Positions 42,911-52,936 of a stretch of 59,015 nucleotides of DNA are shown here, one piece after another. A program made the translations under genes and the position numbers. Location: the NCBI GenBank assembly GCA_001931905.2, contig MSJI02000788.1:1-59015 (forward strand), in the 5' to 3' direction. How positions within the stretch are numbered: the stretch's first letter is position 1; every line of letters starts with the position of its first letter. Origin of the DNA: Cladosporium sp. IMV 00045 (lineage: Eukaryota; Ascomycota; Dothideomycetes; Cladosporiales; Cladosporiaceae). Under the pieces are notes generated by a model, which made no database searches, was not told the origin of the DNA, and saw nothing but the letters and a program-made list of their open reading frames with translations.

Positions 42911-43660
42911 TGTTGGCGCAGCACAAGCCCCAGTCCTTGACAACGGTACAATTGTACCGGCCGGCAGCGGGGTCTGACCATGTTGCAGTTTATTTGCAGG
43001 TGAAGTTGGGGCGGATGGAATCAGGTCCGGCGCATCTTACGTGTGTCTGTATCGCCACTCTTGTGAGCTGAATTGTGGTAGACAGTGCCTGGAAAGATAC
43101 CTTACTCACAAGGCAGGACACAGCCACGAGCTCTGAGAAATTTAGCGCTACATTGAGAGGAATATCAGCTACCTGACCTTGTCAGAATACTCGGCCTAAA
43201 TCTCGTATGCCTGCCCACTATCCCATATGCCTAGAACTAATAACACTGGAGTGCTCTGCAGCCTGTAGCTTGCACGCCAATGGATGGCGTGCCATGAGTG
43301 TGTCGGGTTAGTAAGCCCAATGCACAAGCCTCGACAACATCAAGACCTCCCTCACAGCGCGCAAGAGATGTGGATGTCACATCTTATTCTTTTGATTAAG
43401 ATGGCAAAGCAAATTCATGTACATAGTAGATGTTGATAAGGCGGTTGTGTCTCAGTCGTGTTGTCGTCGTCAGAGTAGTGTCATGAATCTTGTCCCGCGT
43501 TTCCTGACATCACCACTTTTGATCCTACGTGAGAGCGTCGATATAGAACATGAGAAAGTCCGAAGACCACAATACTAGTCCATTTCTTCTGCGATCACAT
43601 TGTATTGCTCTCAGCAAATCGACTATATATCCCTGATATCGTCGCATAACAAGAGTCAAC
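42911..43660. other. Divergent intergenic region between two membrane-protein genes
   Basis: 0.75 kb holding both promoters. A TATATAT stretch at about 43624 lies 30-40 bp before the start at 43661, close for a TATA box. No gene seen. Confidence 0.45.
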
Positions 43661-44448
43661 ATGGGCGTCTCTCTCAGCACAGCGCGCTACCTTGCGCCAT
43701 TGTCGTTCGTCTACGACTTCGCCGCTCAGCAATATGGCCTCAACTCCAACCCAAACATGCTGGATATTCACAACCGTAACATCTCGTTCTGGTCACCGCA
43801 ACCTTACTTCATCGGCGCATTCTTTTTTCCCCAGCAGATGTAAGCCTACATTCGTCCGTTCGATATCAAGACATAAACTAACACCATCAAAGGTTCCAGC
43901 TAGCATGGATGTACAAGCTGTGGAAGAACAACCCGTCCAACCCTGCGCAGAAGCGAGAGCTCGACGAGATGGTCAAATTCGTGCCGTACTACGCCATCGG
44001 CAACGTCTGCATCGGCACTTGGATGTTCTTCTGGAACAGCGAGAACCTGAAGACCTCGAACATCTTCGTGTGGATCAACAGCATCATGCAGCTGTGGTAC
44101 ATCTCGACGCAGCTCGAGCCCATGAACACAAAGAGCTGGGGAAGCATCTTGACACACGTAGTGTCCAAGACATTTGCCGGCATTGGAATCCTTGATTTCC
44201 TCCACAACAACGGCGTTGCATACTTTGTGGACGTGCCCACTCCGACTTGGGCCAAGGTCGTTACCGGTTTGGGATTTGCGGCCCTGAGCGCTTCCAGCGA
44301 TTGGATCTTTGGAGGATGCATGGTTTACGACTTGGTCGCGCTCACCGTGGGTCAGAGGCAGTACGGTGAAGTCGGATGGAGCAACCTCCTCGGCGCATAT
44401 GCTGTGGGGGCCGCGGGCATTGTTGGTGCCAGGAACTACTTCAAGTAG
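43661..44448 (+). CDS. Uncharacterised conserved-looking membrane protein
   Basis: Exons 43661-43839 and 43893-44448 give 244 residues. The 53-bp intron has GTAAGC, a canonical CTAAC branch site and AAAG; it restores ...FFFPQQMFQLAWMYKLWK. Hydrophobic stretches suggest about five membrane passes: PYFIGAFFFPQQMFQLAWMY, FVPYYAIGNVCIGTWMFFW, SNIFVWINSIMQLWYIS, AKVVTGLGFAALSASSDWIF and LLGAYAVGAAGIVGA. The N-terminal SPQPYFIGAFFFPQQ and DIHNRN strings look strongly constrained. I do not recognise a named family; it resembles hypothetical proteins common in filamentous fungi. There is no obvious enzyme motif. A transporter-accessory or lipid-related role would be guesswork. Confidence 0.75.
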
Positions 44449-46269
44449 ATGAGCCGCGGCAATCCGTAGTGGCAATGGTCTTCGAGGCTGACTTGTCAAC
44501 CCAGACCGCCCTATGTGAGCAACAAGATCCAGTATGCCCAGACGGCCCAGGATGACGTTAACGACAGAGTATGATCTCAAAATTGAACCCACACACAACG
44601 TGGCAGGTACCGCTACATGGAATGCGGTAGGGTTCCTCGGCACGTCGGGAGTCGTTCGCAGAGAAGACTGTATTCTATAGTAGTGTCTCTTTTAGCATGG
44701 AATAAAACACGTTCTAGCACAGGTCCAAACCATTTTCCTGACTTGCAGTCATGAACCGTTAGGCCTGCTACTGCCGCTAACCGATCGCCTGTGGCGCGAT
44801 CGTGTGCCATAGTAGGAAAGGTGTCCAACCACTGGCGACTGAAGCCAAGGTCGGAGGCAAACCCTATAGACACAAAACCAAGGAGTCCAGGTCTGTATAG
44901 CAGAAAGATGACGATGCTAAGAGTGAGTTCTAGGCAAAAGTTATTAATCCTCAAGTATTCGGCAGGCCGGCAGACTAGATGGTATGACGGAATGCCCACG
45001 GCACATGGAACCTTTCACAGAGAATTTGCGGTAAAGGATCCGTGCCTCGGCAACATCCAGGAGCGAGAGAGTTTTCTACGCTGCTTCCACGCGTGTTCTC
45101 TGAAGTTTTCCATGCATCAAGCTAAGGGTTTAGATCGAGGATCGCGCTGTTGACACCAAAGGTAAAAATTCGGTGCGCTCGGATCGACAGTCTCTTATAG
45201 CTCACCAGAACCGCCGCAATAGGACCGCCAAGTTCGGTGCTTCAACGGAGTGTTGAGAAATTGGCGGCTCCTAAGCGATCTGACGAGTGGAGAGGCTGGA
45301 AAAAGCTGGCATGTGACCTGAGAAAGATCTATGTGGTTGACTTTGGAGAATATGAAGCCTGCTCATGCTCATGTCTAACTTTTCCGCTGATGTTCGGTAG
45401 ACCAGACGTCAAGATATGATCCTACGCCACCATTCTTAGTTGCGATGTGAAAAGGCTTGAGAGGGAAAAGTGGATGCAGCGGCCGCACCCTCCCGAAAGC
45501 GGCTGATCCACCACAGACTCGAAGGAAGGCCCGTGCGTCGATGGATCAGTCTCAACGACATCACTGCAATCAGACGTTTGCGTGAAACACGCCGCGAATA
45601 CCATTTGAGACCTCGAGCGCTACGAGGATACAGCGAATTAGCTAAAAAGAAAATCTTAAGATACCGAAAGCTGGACAGACACTTACATACAGCTGCCTTA
45701 CATGTAGCTTCGCCATGACTTCATCCTGTGAAAAACCACGAATGCTGACATAGCAGGCTCGCATAAACTGAGTTTCGGGAACATAGAACGGCAGCAGGTG
45801 ATTTTCCTAATCTGTTGTTGCCGCCACCGTTAAGGCACGCCCTTGGATGACCCACTAACAGCGAGACCCATTCTTCAGTCTTCGAAACAGTAAGGCCCGG
45901 ATATGGCCATCGGGACAACGAGGAACTCGACAAGGCTCTACGCCCGCAACGCCTGTGCATCACTGCGTTATGGCACGCGATCATGTCAAGCGCCATTTAC
46001 GACCAGGTCCGTGGTCTGGGCACTCCGGTTTGCCGCACCTCGCAACCTCCACTTTCACATCTGAGGGAGCCCCGTCGTATGGCCCCGGACCCCGAGTGCC
46101 TCCAAGCAATCTTCTTAGAGCTCTGACCGTTTCTCTTTAAAAAGTGTCAATCTCCTTCCTCTTCTCGTTTCATTCCCCTCACCTCTCCCTCTTCAATCGC
46201 AGGACACCTCATTCGTTATATGTCCTTTCTCTAGATACCCCATCTCGACTTCATTCATCCATCTTCAAC
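44449..46269. promoter_or_regulatory. Intergenic region upstream of the hexose transporter
   Basis: 1.8 kb without a recognisable gene. Its last 120 bp form a C/T-rich leader (46147-46200 and 46233-46269), a common feature just upstream of strongly expressed fungal genes. The 82-codon plus frame at 45470 has no family features. Confidence 0.45.
46147..46200 (+). promoter_or_regulatory. Pyrimidine-rich tract before the hexose transporter
   Basis: A roughly 50-bp stretch of mostly C and T (CTCCTTCCTCTTCTCG..., CCCCTCACCTCTCCC) 70-120 bp upstream of the start. CT tracts mark transcription starts of highly expressed fungal genes. The coding region also has strongly C-ending codons, which fits high expression. 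Confidence 0.4.
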
Positions 46270-48074
46270 ATGCCTTTCCTTAAGCGTAGGGAGCGTGAGG
46301 CCGACGAGGCCGCCCAGTTGGAGAAGACCTCTTCTCCTCTGGCTAACACTGCTCGCGCCGGCAACAATGAGCTCTCTGCATCTGACCAGAAGATCACCTT
46401 CATTGCGGTCTTCCTTGGTCTGGTTGCCAGTATCGGTGGTTTCATGTAAGTTCAATCAACGATCAACAATATCGATCTTCGAAACAAAAACTGACTATCA
46501 TCAGGTTCGGTTATACCTCTGGTCAAGTCTCCGGTTACTTCGACATGCCTGATTACGCGCGCCGTTTCGGTCAGTGGAACGAAGGAGAGGGAAAGTACAC
46601 TTTCGACGCTGTCCGCCAGGGCACCATTGTCTCTCTTCTCTGTGCTGGTTCCCTCATTGGCTCTCTCGCCATTGGAAAGGTTGCGGACACCGCTGGTCGC
46701 AAGTTGGCAGTCTCCTTCTCTGCCTTCTGGTGCATGATTGGCATGATCATCGAGATCTCCTCCCAGAACACCTGGGCTCAGCCTGCCGTCGGTCGTCTCA
46801 TCACTGGTATGGGTGTTGGTGCTCTCTCTGTCACCGTCCCTATGTACCAGTCTGAGAGCACTCCCGCTGTTATCCGTGGTGTTGTCGTCGCTTGCTACCA
46901 GCTCTTCGTCACCCTCGGCATCTGGACCGCCTACATGATCAACTACGGCACCCACGAGATGGAAAGCAGCGCTTCTTGGCGCATCACCATCGGTCTCGGT
47001 TTCCTCTTTGCTGGTATCCTCGGTGGTGGTATGATCTTCCTCCCTGAGTCCCCTCGTTTCGCTTTCCGCCAGGGCCGTGAGGAGGAGGCTCGTGCCACCA
47101 TCGCTCGCCTTGGTGGTGTTGACGCCAACCACAAGTCCGTCAACGACCAGATTGCCGAGATTCGCTTCAAGCTCGAGGAGGAGAGAGCCGGCAAGGACAC
47201 CAAGTGGTACGAGATGTTCACTGCCCCGACCATGTTCCGTCGCATCATGATCGGTGTCATTCTCCAGGCTGGCCAACAGCTTACCGGTGCCAACTTCTTC
47301 TTCTACTACGGTACGACCATCTTCAGCGGTGTCGGTCTCGACAACCCCTACGTCACCCAGATCATTCTCGGCAGTGTCAACGTTGCTTGCACTTTCGGTG
47401 GTCTCTACGTCGTTCAGAAGTGCAGCCGTCGCATGGCGCTCATCGTTGGTGCTCTCTGGGCCGTCTGCTGTTTCTTGATCTACGCTCTTGTCGGCCAGCT
47501 CTCTGACAGCAACGCCGCTGGCAACGTCCTCATCGTCTTCACCTGCCTTTTCATCGTCTCCTTCGCCACCACCTGGGGTCCTCTCGTCTGGGCCGTCGTC
47601 GCCGAGCTCTACCCTGCTCGCTACCGTGCCTCCGCCATGGCCCTTGCCACTGCCTCTAACTGGCTCTGGGTAAGCATATCCAATGAAACTTCCACTACTG
47701 CACTATTGAATCAACGCTAACAAGTATCACAGAACTTCCTCATCTCCTTCTTCACCACCTTCATCGTCAACGAGATCCACTTCTGGTACGGTCTCGTCTT
47801 CGGTGGCTCCTGCCTCTTCCTCGCTGGCTTCGTCTTCTTCTTCGTCATCGAGTCCAAGGACCGCTCGCTCGAGGAGATCGACACCATGTACATCCTCGGC
47901 GTCAACCCCATCACCAGCGCCAAGTGGGACGGCAGCAAGGTGCCCGCCGACGTGGAGAGCAGCCGCGAGAACTCCAACACTAACGCCCACATCGTCGAGG
48001 CCGAGGCCCAGGCCCAGGCCGCTCAGGACAACGCTGAGATCCAGCGCGCTCCCACCAACGAGCAGAAGTTCTAA
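46270..48074 (+). CDS. MFS hexose transporter
   Basis: Exons 46270-46445, 46505-47669 and 47733-48074 (introns 59 and 63 bp) give 560 residues. It is a sugar porter of the major facilitator superfamily that brings glucose or related hexoses across the plasma membrane. After a cytoplasmic tail come twelve predicted membrane helices carrying the family marks: FGYTSGQVSGYFDMPDY in helix 1, KVADTAGRK in loop 2-3, GRLITGMGVGALSVTVPMYQ in helix 4, PESPRFAFRQGREEEA before the central loop, ILQAGQQLTGANFFFYYG in helix 7, and PARYRASAMALATASNWLW in the loop before helix 11. The QQLTGAN motif favours glucose. The 80-residue C-terminal tail is Glu/Ala/Asn-rich. Codon use is heavily C-ended, suggesting high expression. 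High versus low affinity cannot be told from sequence. Confidence 0.93.
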
Positions 48075-49087
48075 GCTGTTGCTTCGTTCGGGTTGTTTGT
48101 TTTGGTTTGATTGATTGAATGTTTTTAATTGCATTGCAACGGTGTACATGTTTGAATGGTTGGATGGAAATTTACCAAAAAACGGGAAAAGGATTTTGTC
48201 TCAGACTCTTCAACGGCCTTTGAAAAGTTTACTCTGGCGGTTTTCTCATAGCATTTGGATAATTCTTTCCACTTGCGAGAGTCTCAAGGCATACATATAG
48301 CACATTTCTAATGAAGCTTTCTGAAAACTTCACTCAAACTTCACCTTTCTTCACGTTCTCATCGATCAACCAACATGACGATTCACAACATCGTCATTGT
48401 CGAAGTAACTTCGAAATATTATGTATTCTACATTCTCTATCTAGACAATTCAACAAAACCTAACAGACTATCATACAAAACACCCACGCAGCAGTGCACC
48501 AAAAAACAGCACGTCACGCTCCCCAGAGCGGAGGTGGCGAAGCCCAACACCACCCCTCACACGAATAAACGAGGGGGGCGACGCGCATGCATGCATGGCA
48601 AGCCCGCAACCCGCCCTCCCCCGGCGGAGAACAAACGGCGGAGAAGAACGAGCAAGGCCAAACCCGCCCGCGGGGCAAAAAAGCATGCGTGCATGCACGT
48701 GAAGCACACGAGGTTGTCGGACCGATTGTGCAAGCGAGGAAAGGGGGGAGGGGGAGGAGAGAGCGGAGGACTGGAGGATGGGGGAGGTCGGGGGATCGTT
48801 GTGTGCATGATGCATCAAGCACCCCGTCTTCACCATTGGGGCAGGAGGGAGGGGGGCGGAGAAGCCCATCGCCTCCGCCCCGCGGCGGAATGCTCGGCGG
48901 CTTTCGCGGACTTCCCCGTGGGTTTGGTCTTCGCGCGTCGTTTCCCAACGGAAAGGCGTGATTTCGGTGGTATTCTTCTCATGCCTGTCTCGCTTGCCGG
49001 TGGTGGTGGTGGAGGAGCCGCGTCGCGTGCCGGATGAGGGGGGGTGCGTGCAAGGGCTTCTTTTTGCGCGGTTCTTTCGTTCTTCGT
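48075..49087. other. Convergent intergenic region, GC-rich
   Basis: 1 kb between the hexose transporter and GEP4. The right two thirds is GC-rich with G-runs and GCATGC palindromes (around 48584 and 48683). Long overlapping frames on both strands (48375-49037 plus, 48471-49250 minus) are compositional and look non-coding. The minus one overlaps the GEP4 terminal exon and intron in another frame. Confidence 0.45.
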
Positions 49088-49856
49088 CTATTCGAAGTCG
49101 CTGTGAGGGTTTGGAGCCGTGTAGCCGCGGGCGTGCAGGAAGGTGAAGAGGTGTTTCTCGAAGCGAGCGAGCTGCGGTGTCGTCAGCGGTGTGTTCTGTA
49201 TATTGTGACGTGAGGTTCCTCCTTTCGAGGTGATCGACGGTAGGAAGCATTATGGCGCTTCTTCACAGCGCAGTGGTAAGATGGATTTGACTTACGATAT
49301 TGCGGTCTTCGACCACGCCGTCTCGCACCCACAGGCTGTGTGCGCCCATCATGTTGGCCATCAGCATGTCGGTGAACAGGCGATCGCCGACGATTGCCAC
49401 TTGCTCTGGTTTCGTGACCTGGCAGTCTGGCTTGCTGCGGAAGTAGTCCATGATTTCGCCGTGGCAGCCTGGTTTCTTCGTGGCATGTCTGAGGACTGTG
49501 ACTCCCGTGTTCTTCTCCAGCAGTTCGGCGTCTTTGTATCCTGGATCCGCTCCCGTTCCGGAAGAGTTTGAGACGATCAGAAGTCGTGATCCTGGGTAGG
49601 CTTTTCGCAGTTCGTCGAATTTCGATTTGTTCGAAGGGTGAATTTCGTTTTGATGTGGGACCGCAAAGCAGTTGTCTTTGTCCAGCACAATAGCGCGAAT
49701 GTCAGGTTTCTTCTCGCCTTTGGCAGTGTTGAAGGCTTCTGACAGGGGAACGGGGATTTTGTCGAAAGATGAAACGGTGTGATGAGGTAGGCATAATGCT
49801 GGGTTTGCGAACAACCTCAGCACATTGAGGCTACCAGAGAGATTGAGATTGGGCAT
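49088..49856 (-). CDS. GEP4: Mitochondrial phosphatidylglycerophosphatase (GEP4)
   Basis: Exons 49856-49296 and 49195-49088 (100-bp intron, GTAAGT...CAG) give 222 residues. It is a HAD-superfamily phosphatase that removes phosphate from phosphatidylglycerophosphate on the matrix side of the inner membrane, a step of cardiolipin synthesis. HAD motif I is IVLDKDNC (family DxDN), motif II LLIVSNSSGT, motif III around RHATKKPGC and motif IV VAIVGDRLFTDMLMANMMG. The N-terminus MPNLNLSGSLNVLRLFANPALCLPH is the usual start of fungal Gep4. The splice joins VEDRNI to NTPLTTPQLARFEKHLFTFL; without it the frame adds ten unrelated residues. Divergent from PTM1 with a 485-bp gap. Confidence 0.92.
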
Positions 49857-50341
49857 GGCGGCGACCTTTGTCGACGATAATGCCTTATATTTCCTACACA
49901 GCGCCTAGGATCTTCAAGACATCGCCCTACACAAAAGGAGACGACGTCTGTGAGGACTTGTGGCGCGCGTTTTCCGGCGCGCGTAAGCTCTCGAATCCGG
50001 GGCTTGGGGACTTGCTGGCTTCGACAGCTTGGTTAGACCTTCGAGACATCACAGCTTCAGGCGCAACTCGCATTGATTGACATTGCCTGCATTTACTTCT
50101 TCGCCGATACATAGTGGTGCTAAACTCGGATTACAGCATCGAAAACATTGTCGTGCCGAACATCAAGCGTCCATACAACCAGTCGTCATACCTTACGACA
50201 GTTTGCTTCGGCACCTCCGGAACCTCGATCAAGGCTGCGTAGCCTCAATAACATCGCCGCATCGTCCAACAGCTAGACGAAACAAAAAACTGCGAGGAGC
50301 GACTCTGGCGTGATAGACGAGCCACGATAGAAAGAAAAAAG
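49857..50341. promoter_or_regulatory. Shared upstream region of GEP4 and PTM1
   Basis: 485-bp gap between divergent starts; must hold both promoters. No clear motif noted; short frames there are not credible genes. Confidence 0.5.
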
Positions 50342-52213
50342 ATGAGGAGTTGGAGGAGCGCGGCAGGTCTACTGCTGCTACAGCTATTCGCTGGAGCCCA
50401 AGCAGCGGAAGAGATAGTGGTAGGTCCAGGGAAACAAAAGCAAGCAAGTGAAACTTGACACGGCGGCTGAGAGAATAAACCTTGACAGAACGAAAAAGAC
50501 TCGAAGCGACAAGTATGCTCCGGCATGTACTCAAGAAAAGACTGGGGAGGCAACCTCGACCCCTTCATCCTGACCAAATTCATGGAAACGAAAGACATTC
50601 CCGAGGGAGAGGATCCCATAGTGAGCTTGGTGGTGTTTGAATGGCAGGACAAGCATTTTATAGGAAAACCTGTGGACCCGCCAGACGATGTAAGTGACAA
50701 TGCTTTTTTGGCGAGGGAGGAGTGGAACCAGGTCACTGACAAGAATCGTGAACAAAACAGCACGTATACATCTGCGACGAAGGAAACGTCGACACAGGCC
50801 ACTGCTCCAAAGAAGACATCGGCGCATTCATCACAGCCGACAACGCGACGGAATCCTCAAGATCCCAGATCATCTCCATGGCAGTGCACCTCAAAAACCC
50901 CCCAGCGATCAACTACCCCATCAAGCGAACTGGCTACTACTGCGTTGGAACCTTCGGCTATAACATCGAACAGTACGAAGCCGTGGTCGAATTCCGCAAC
51001 TCCTTCGGCGAGCTTCCCGCCGCTCAAATCGTGAAACTGCCCTTCTACGCCGCCTTCACTCTCGTCTACGCCCTGCTCGGAATCGGCTGGGGGATTCTCT
51101 ACTACCTGAACCGGCACGACATCCTCCCCGTGCAGAACTACATCACGGCGATCCTCGTCTTCCTCGTCGTGGAGATGTTCATGACCTGGCTCTTCTACGA
51201 CTACCAAAACCGACACGGACTCAACACCGGCGCCAAAGTCCTGCTGGTCGTCGTCTCCATCCTCTCCGCCTTCCGCAACAGCTTCTCCTTCTTCCTCCTC
51301 CTCATCGTCTGCATGGGCTACGGCGTGGTGAAGCTCTCCCTGGGAAAGACGATGATCTACGTCCGCTGGCTGGCCATCACCCACTTCGTCTTCGGCGTCA
51401 TCTACGCCATCGCCTCGCTGAGCGTCACGCCCGAGAACGCCGGCCCGCTCGTCCTCCTCGTCGTCCTCCCCCTCGCCGCCTCCCTCACCGCCTTCTACGT
51501 CTGGACCCTCAACAGCCTCAACTACACGCTCCGCGATTTGGTCCAGCGCAAGCAAACCGTCAAAGCGGCCATGTACAAGAAGTTGTGGTGGTGCATCCTC
51601 GCCTCCATCATCGTGATTTTCGTCTTCTTCTTCGTCAACAGCTGGACTTTCGCGGGGCAGAGCGATGAGGACTTCGTGCCCACGCACTGGTCTACCCGGT
51701 GGTTTATTCTCGACGGCTGGCTCAACCTCATCTACTTCGCCGACGTCGCTTTCGTCGCATACGTGTGGCGCCCGACGGCGAATAATCGGAGGTTCGCTAT
51801 GAGTGATGAGGTAAGTCTTTTGGAACAGAACCATCCATCCCCCCAAACAAAGAGAAAAGAAGCTAACGCAAATCTCATCACAGATCGCCCAAGACGACGA
51901 CGGCTTCGACCTCGCCTCCCGCTCCTCCCTCGACCTGGGCGAAGACCTCGAGCAAGGCGGCAGCCACTCCAACTCCCAGTCCAACACTCCCAAACCGCCT
52001 GCCTACGCCTCCCTCCCCGGCCAGCAGAGTAGTGCCAACAACCGAGACGCCTCTCCCCTCCCTGCTCCCATTCCGCAGAAACCTTCCACGCTCCCCCGTG
52101 AGAGTTTGGATGGCGAGACGATGTTTGCGTTGGAGGATGAGAGGTTTAGTGATGATGAGGATGATGAGAGCGATGATGAAGGGAGGGGACTGACGAAGGG
52201 TGGGGGGAAGTGA
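50342..52213 (+). CDS. PTM1: PTM1-type seven-transmembrane protein (lung 7TM family)
   Basis: Four exons, 50342-50419, 50489-50689, 50761-51810 and 51884-52213, give 552 residues; introns of 69, 71 and 73 bp are all phase 0. A signal peptide (MRSWRSAAGLLLLQLFAGAQA) starts a lumenal domain of about 150 residues with CSGMYSRKDWGG and HVYICDEGN, then GYYCVGTF. Seven hydrophobic helices follow, for example LPFYAAFTLVYALLGIGWG, LVFLVVEMFMTWLFYDY, HFVFGVIYAIASL, LASIIVIFVFFFVNSW and a last one with WLNLIYFADVAFVAYVW. This is the layout of the Lung_7-TM_R/Ptm1 family of Golgi and vesicle membranes. The tail is Ser/Pro-rich, then acidic (SDDEDDESDDEG). Exon 1 was placed by its signal peptide and GTAGGT donor. 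Confidence 0.9.
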
Positions 52214-52936
52214 GTGAGGAGGATGATGAAGGGAGAAGGGGAGTGAGTGTGGTCATTGTGGTTTTCTTGGTTGGAAGTTACTTAGAAGGATTTTGTTTTA
52301 AGGGAGTTAAAGGTATGGCGATGGCGATGGCGATGGCGATGGATCAGAGGTATTGACAAGGCGAAATAGCGATTTGTTTTTCTTTTCTATTTTCCCCCAT
52401 CAGTTCACTGTAAAAGGATCATCGCATTCGGGCAGTGGCGCGAAGCTGAAGCAGCTGGGCTGCGTAAGCTTGAAGTCTCTACTGGTTCTGCCTTTACTTC
52501 CTCTTCTTGTCTGTGTATGTATGTATGTACGGTCTTGTCTGTGATGGGTTTCCATACCTTGTTTTTCCCCATCCCAGCTTTTGGCTATGTATCTTTTGTT
52601 CTTGTTTCCTCGGCTCATCAGACGAGCAATAAGAGTGTACAATAGGGGCAAAAGAAAGTTCACAAGGAAGAAGAGAGACATATGGAAGGCGATTATTCAT
52701 GTAAATCAATTCTCAAGCTATCGTATTTTTACTCATCAATTTCACTATTTCTGTTTTTGCAGTTCTCGGCATTTCACAGGACAGGCTCAGCAGGACCATA
52801 CATCCATCTAGTCCTCCCGAACCCACCCAACGTATGGGCTAGAAGAAAAGACCGTTCATTCCGCTGCTTACAGTTTCTGCCTTTACGAGACGATCGACAC
52901 CGATACCGTCGATCAACCACCCCAGCTCTCACACAT
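52214..52936. other. Convergent 3' regions with hexanucleotide repeat
   Basis: 0.7 kb between PTM1 and the von Willebrand A gene; contains (ATGGCG)n at 52315-52342 and TATG repeats near 52518. No gene seen. Confidence 0.5.
52315..52342. repeat. (ATGGCG)4.7 minisatellite-like repeat
   Basis: Nearly five perfect tandem units of ATGGCG in the 3' region of PTM1, where length variation would be harmless. Confidence 0.9.

Noticed and set aside
45470..45718. 82-codon Arg-rich plus frame
   Set aside because: No family features; sits in a promoter-sized spacer and lacks surrounding gene signals.
46452..47276. 274-codon minus frame
   Set aside because: Antisense shadow of the hexose transporter, whose helices and motifs are clear on the plus strand.
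48375..49250. Overlapping long frames on both strands (220 and 259 codons)
   Set aside because: GC-rich low-complexity DNA; Pro/Arg/Gly-rich products without motifs, and the minus frame collides with the GEP4 last exon and intron in another frame.
50857..51993. 378-codon minus frame, very acidic
   Set aside because: Exactly antisense to PTM1; its Glu/Asp/Val-rich, repeat-like composition is the complement of C-ended codons in the real gene.
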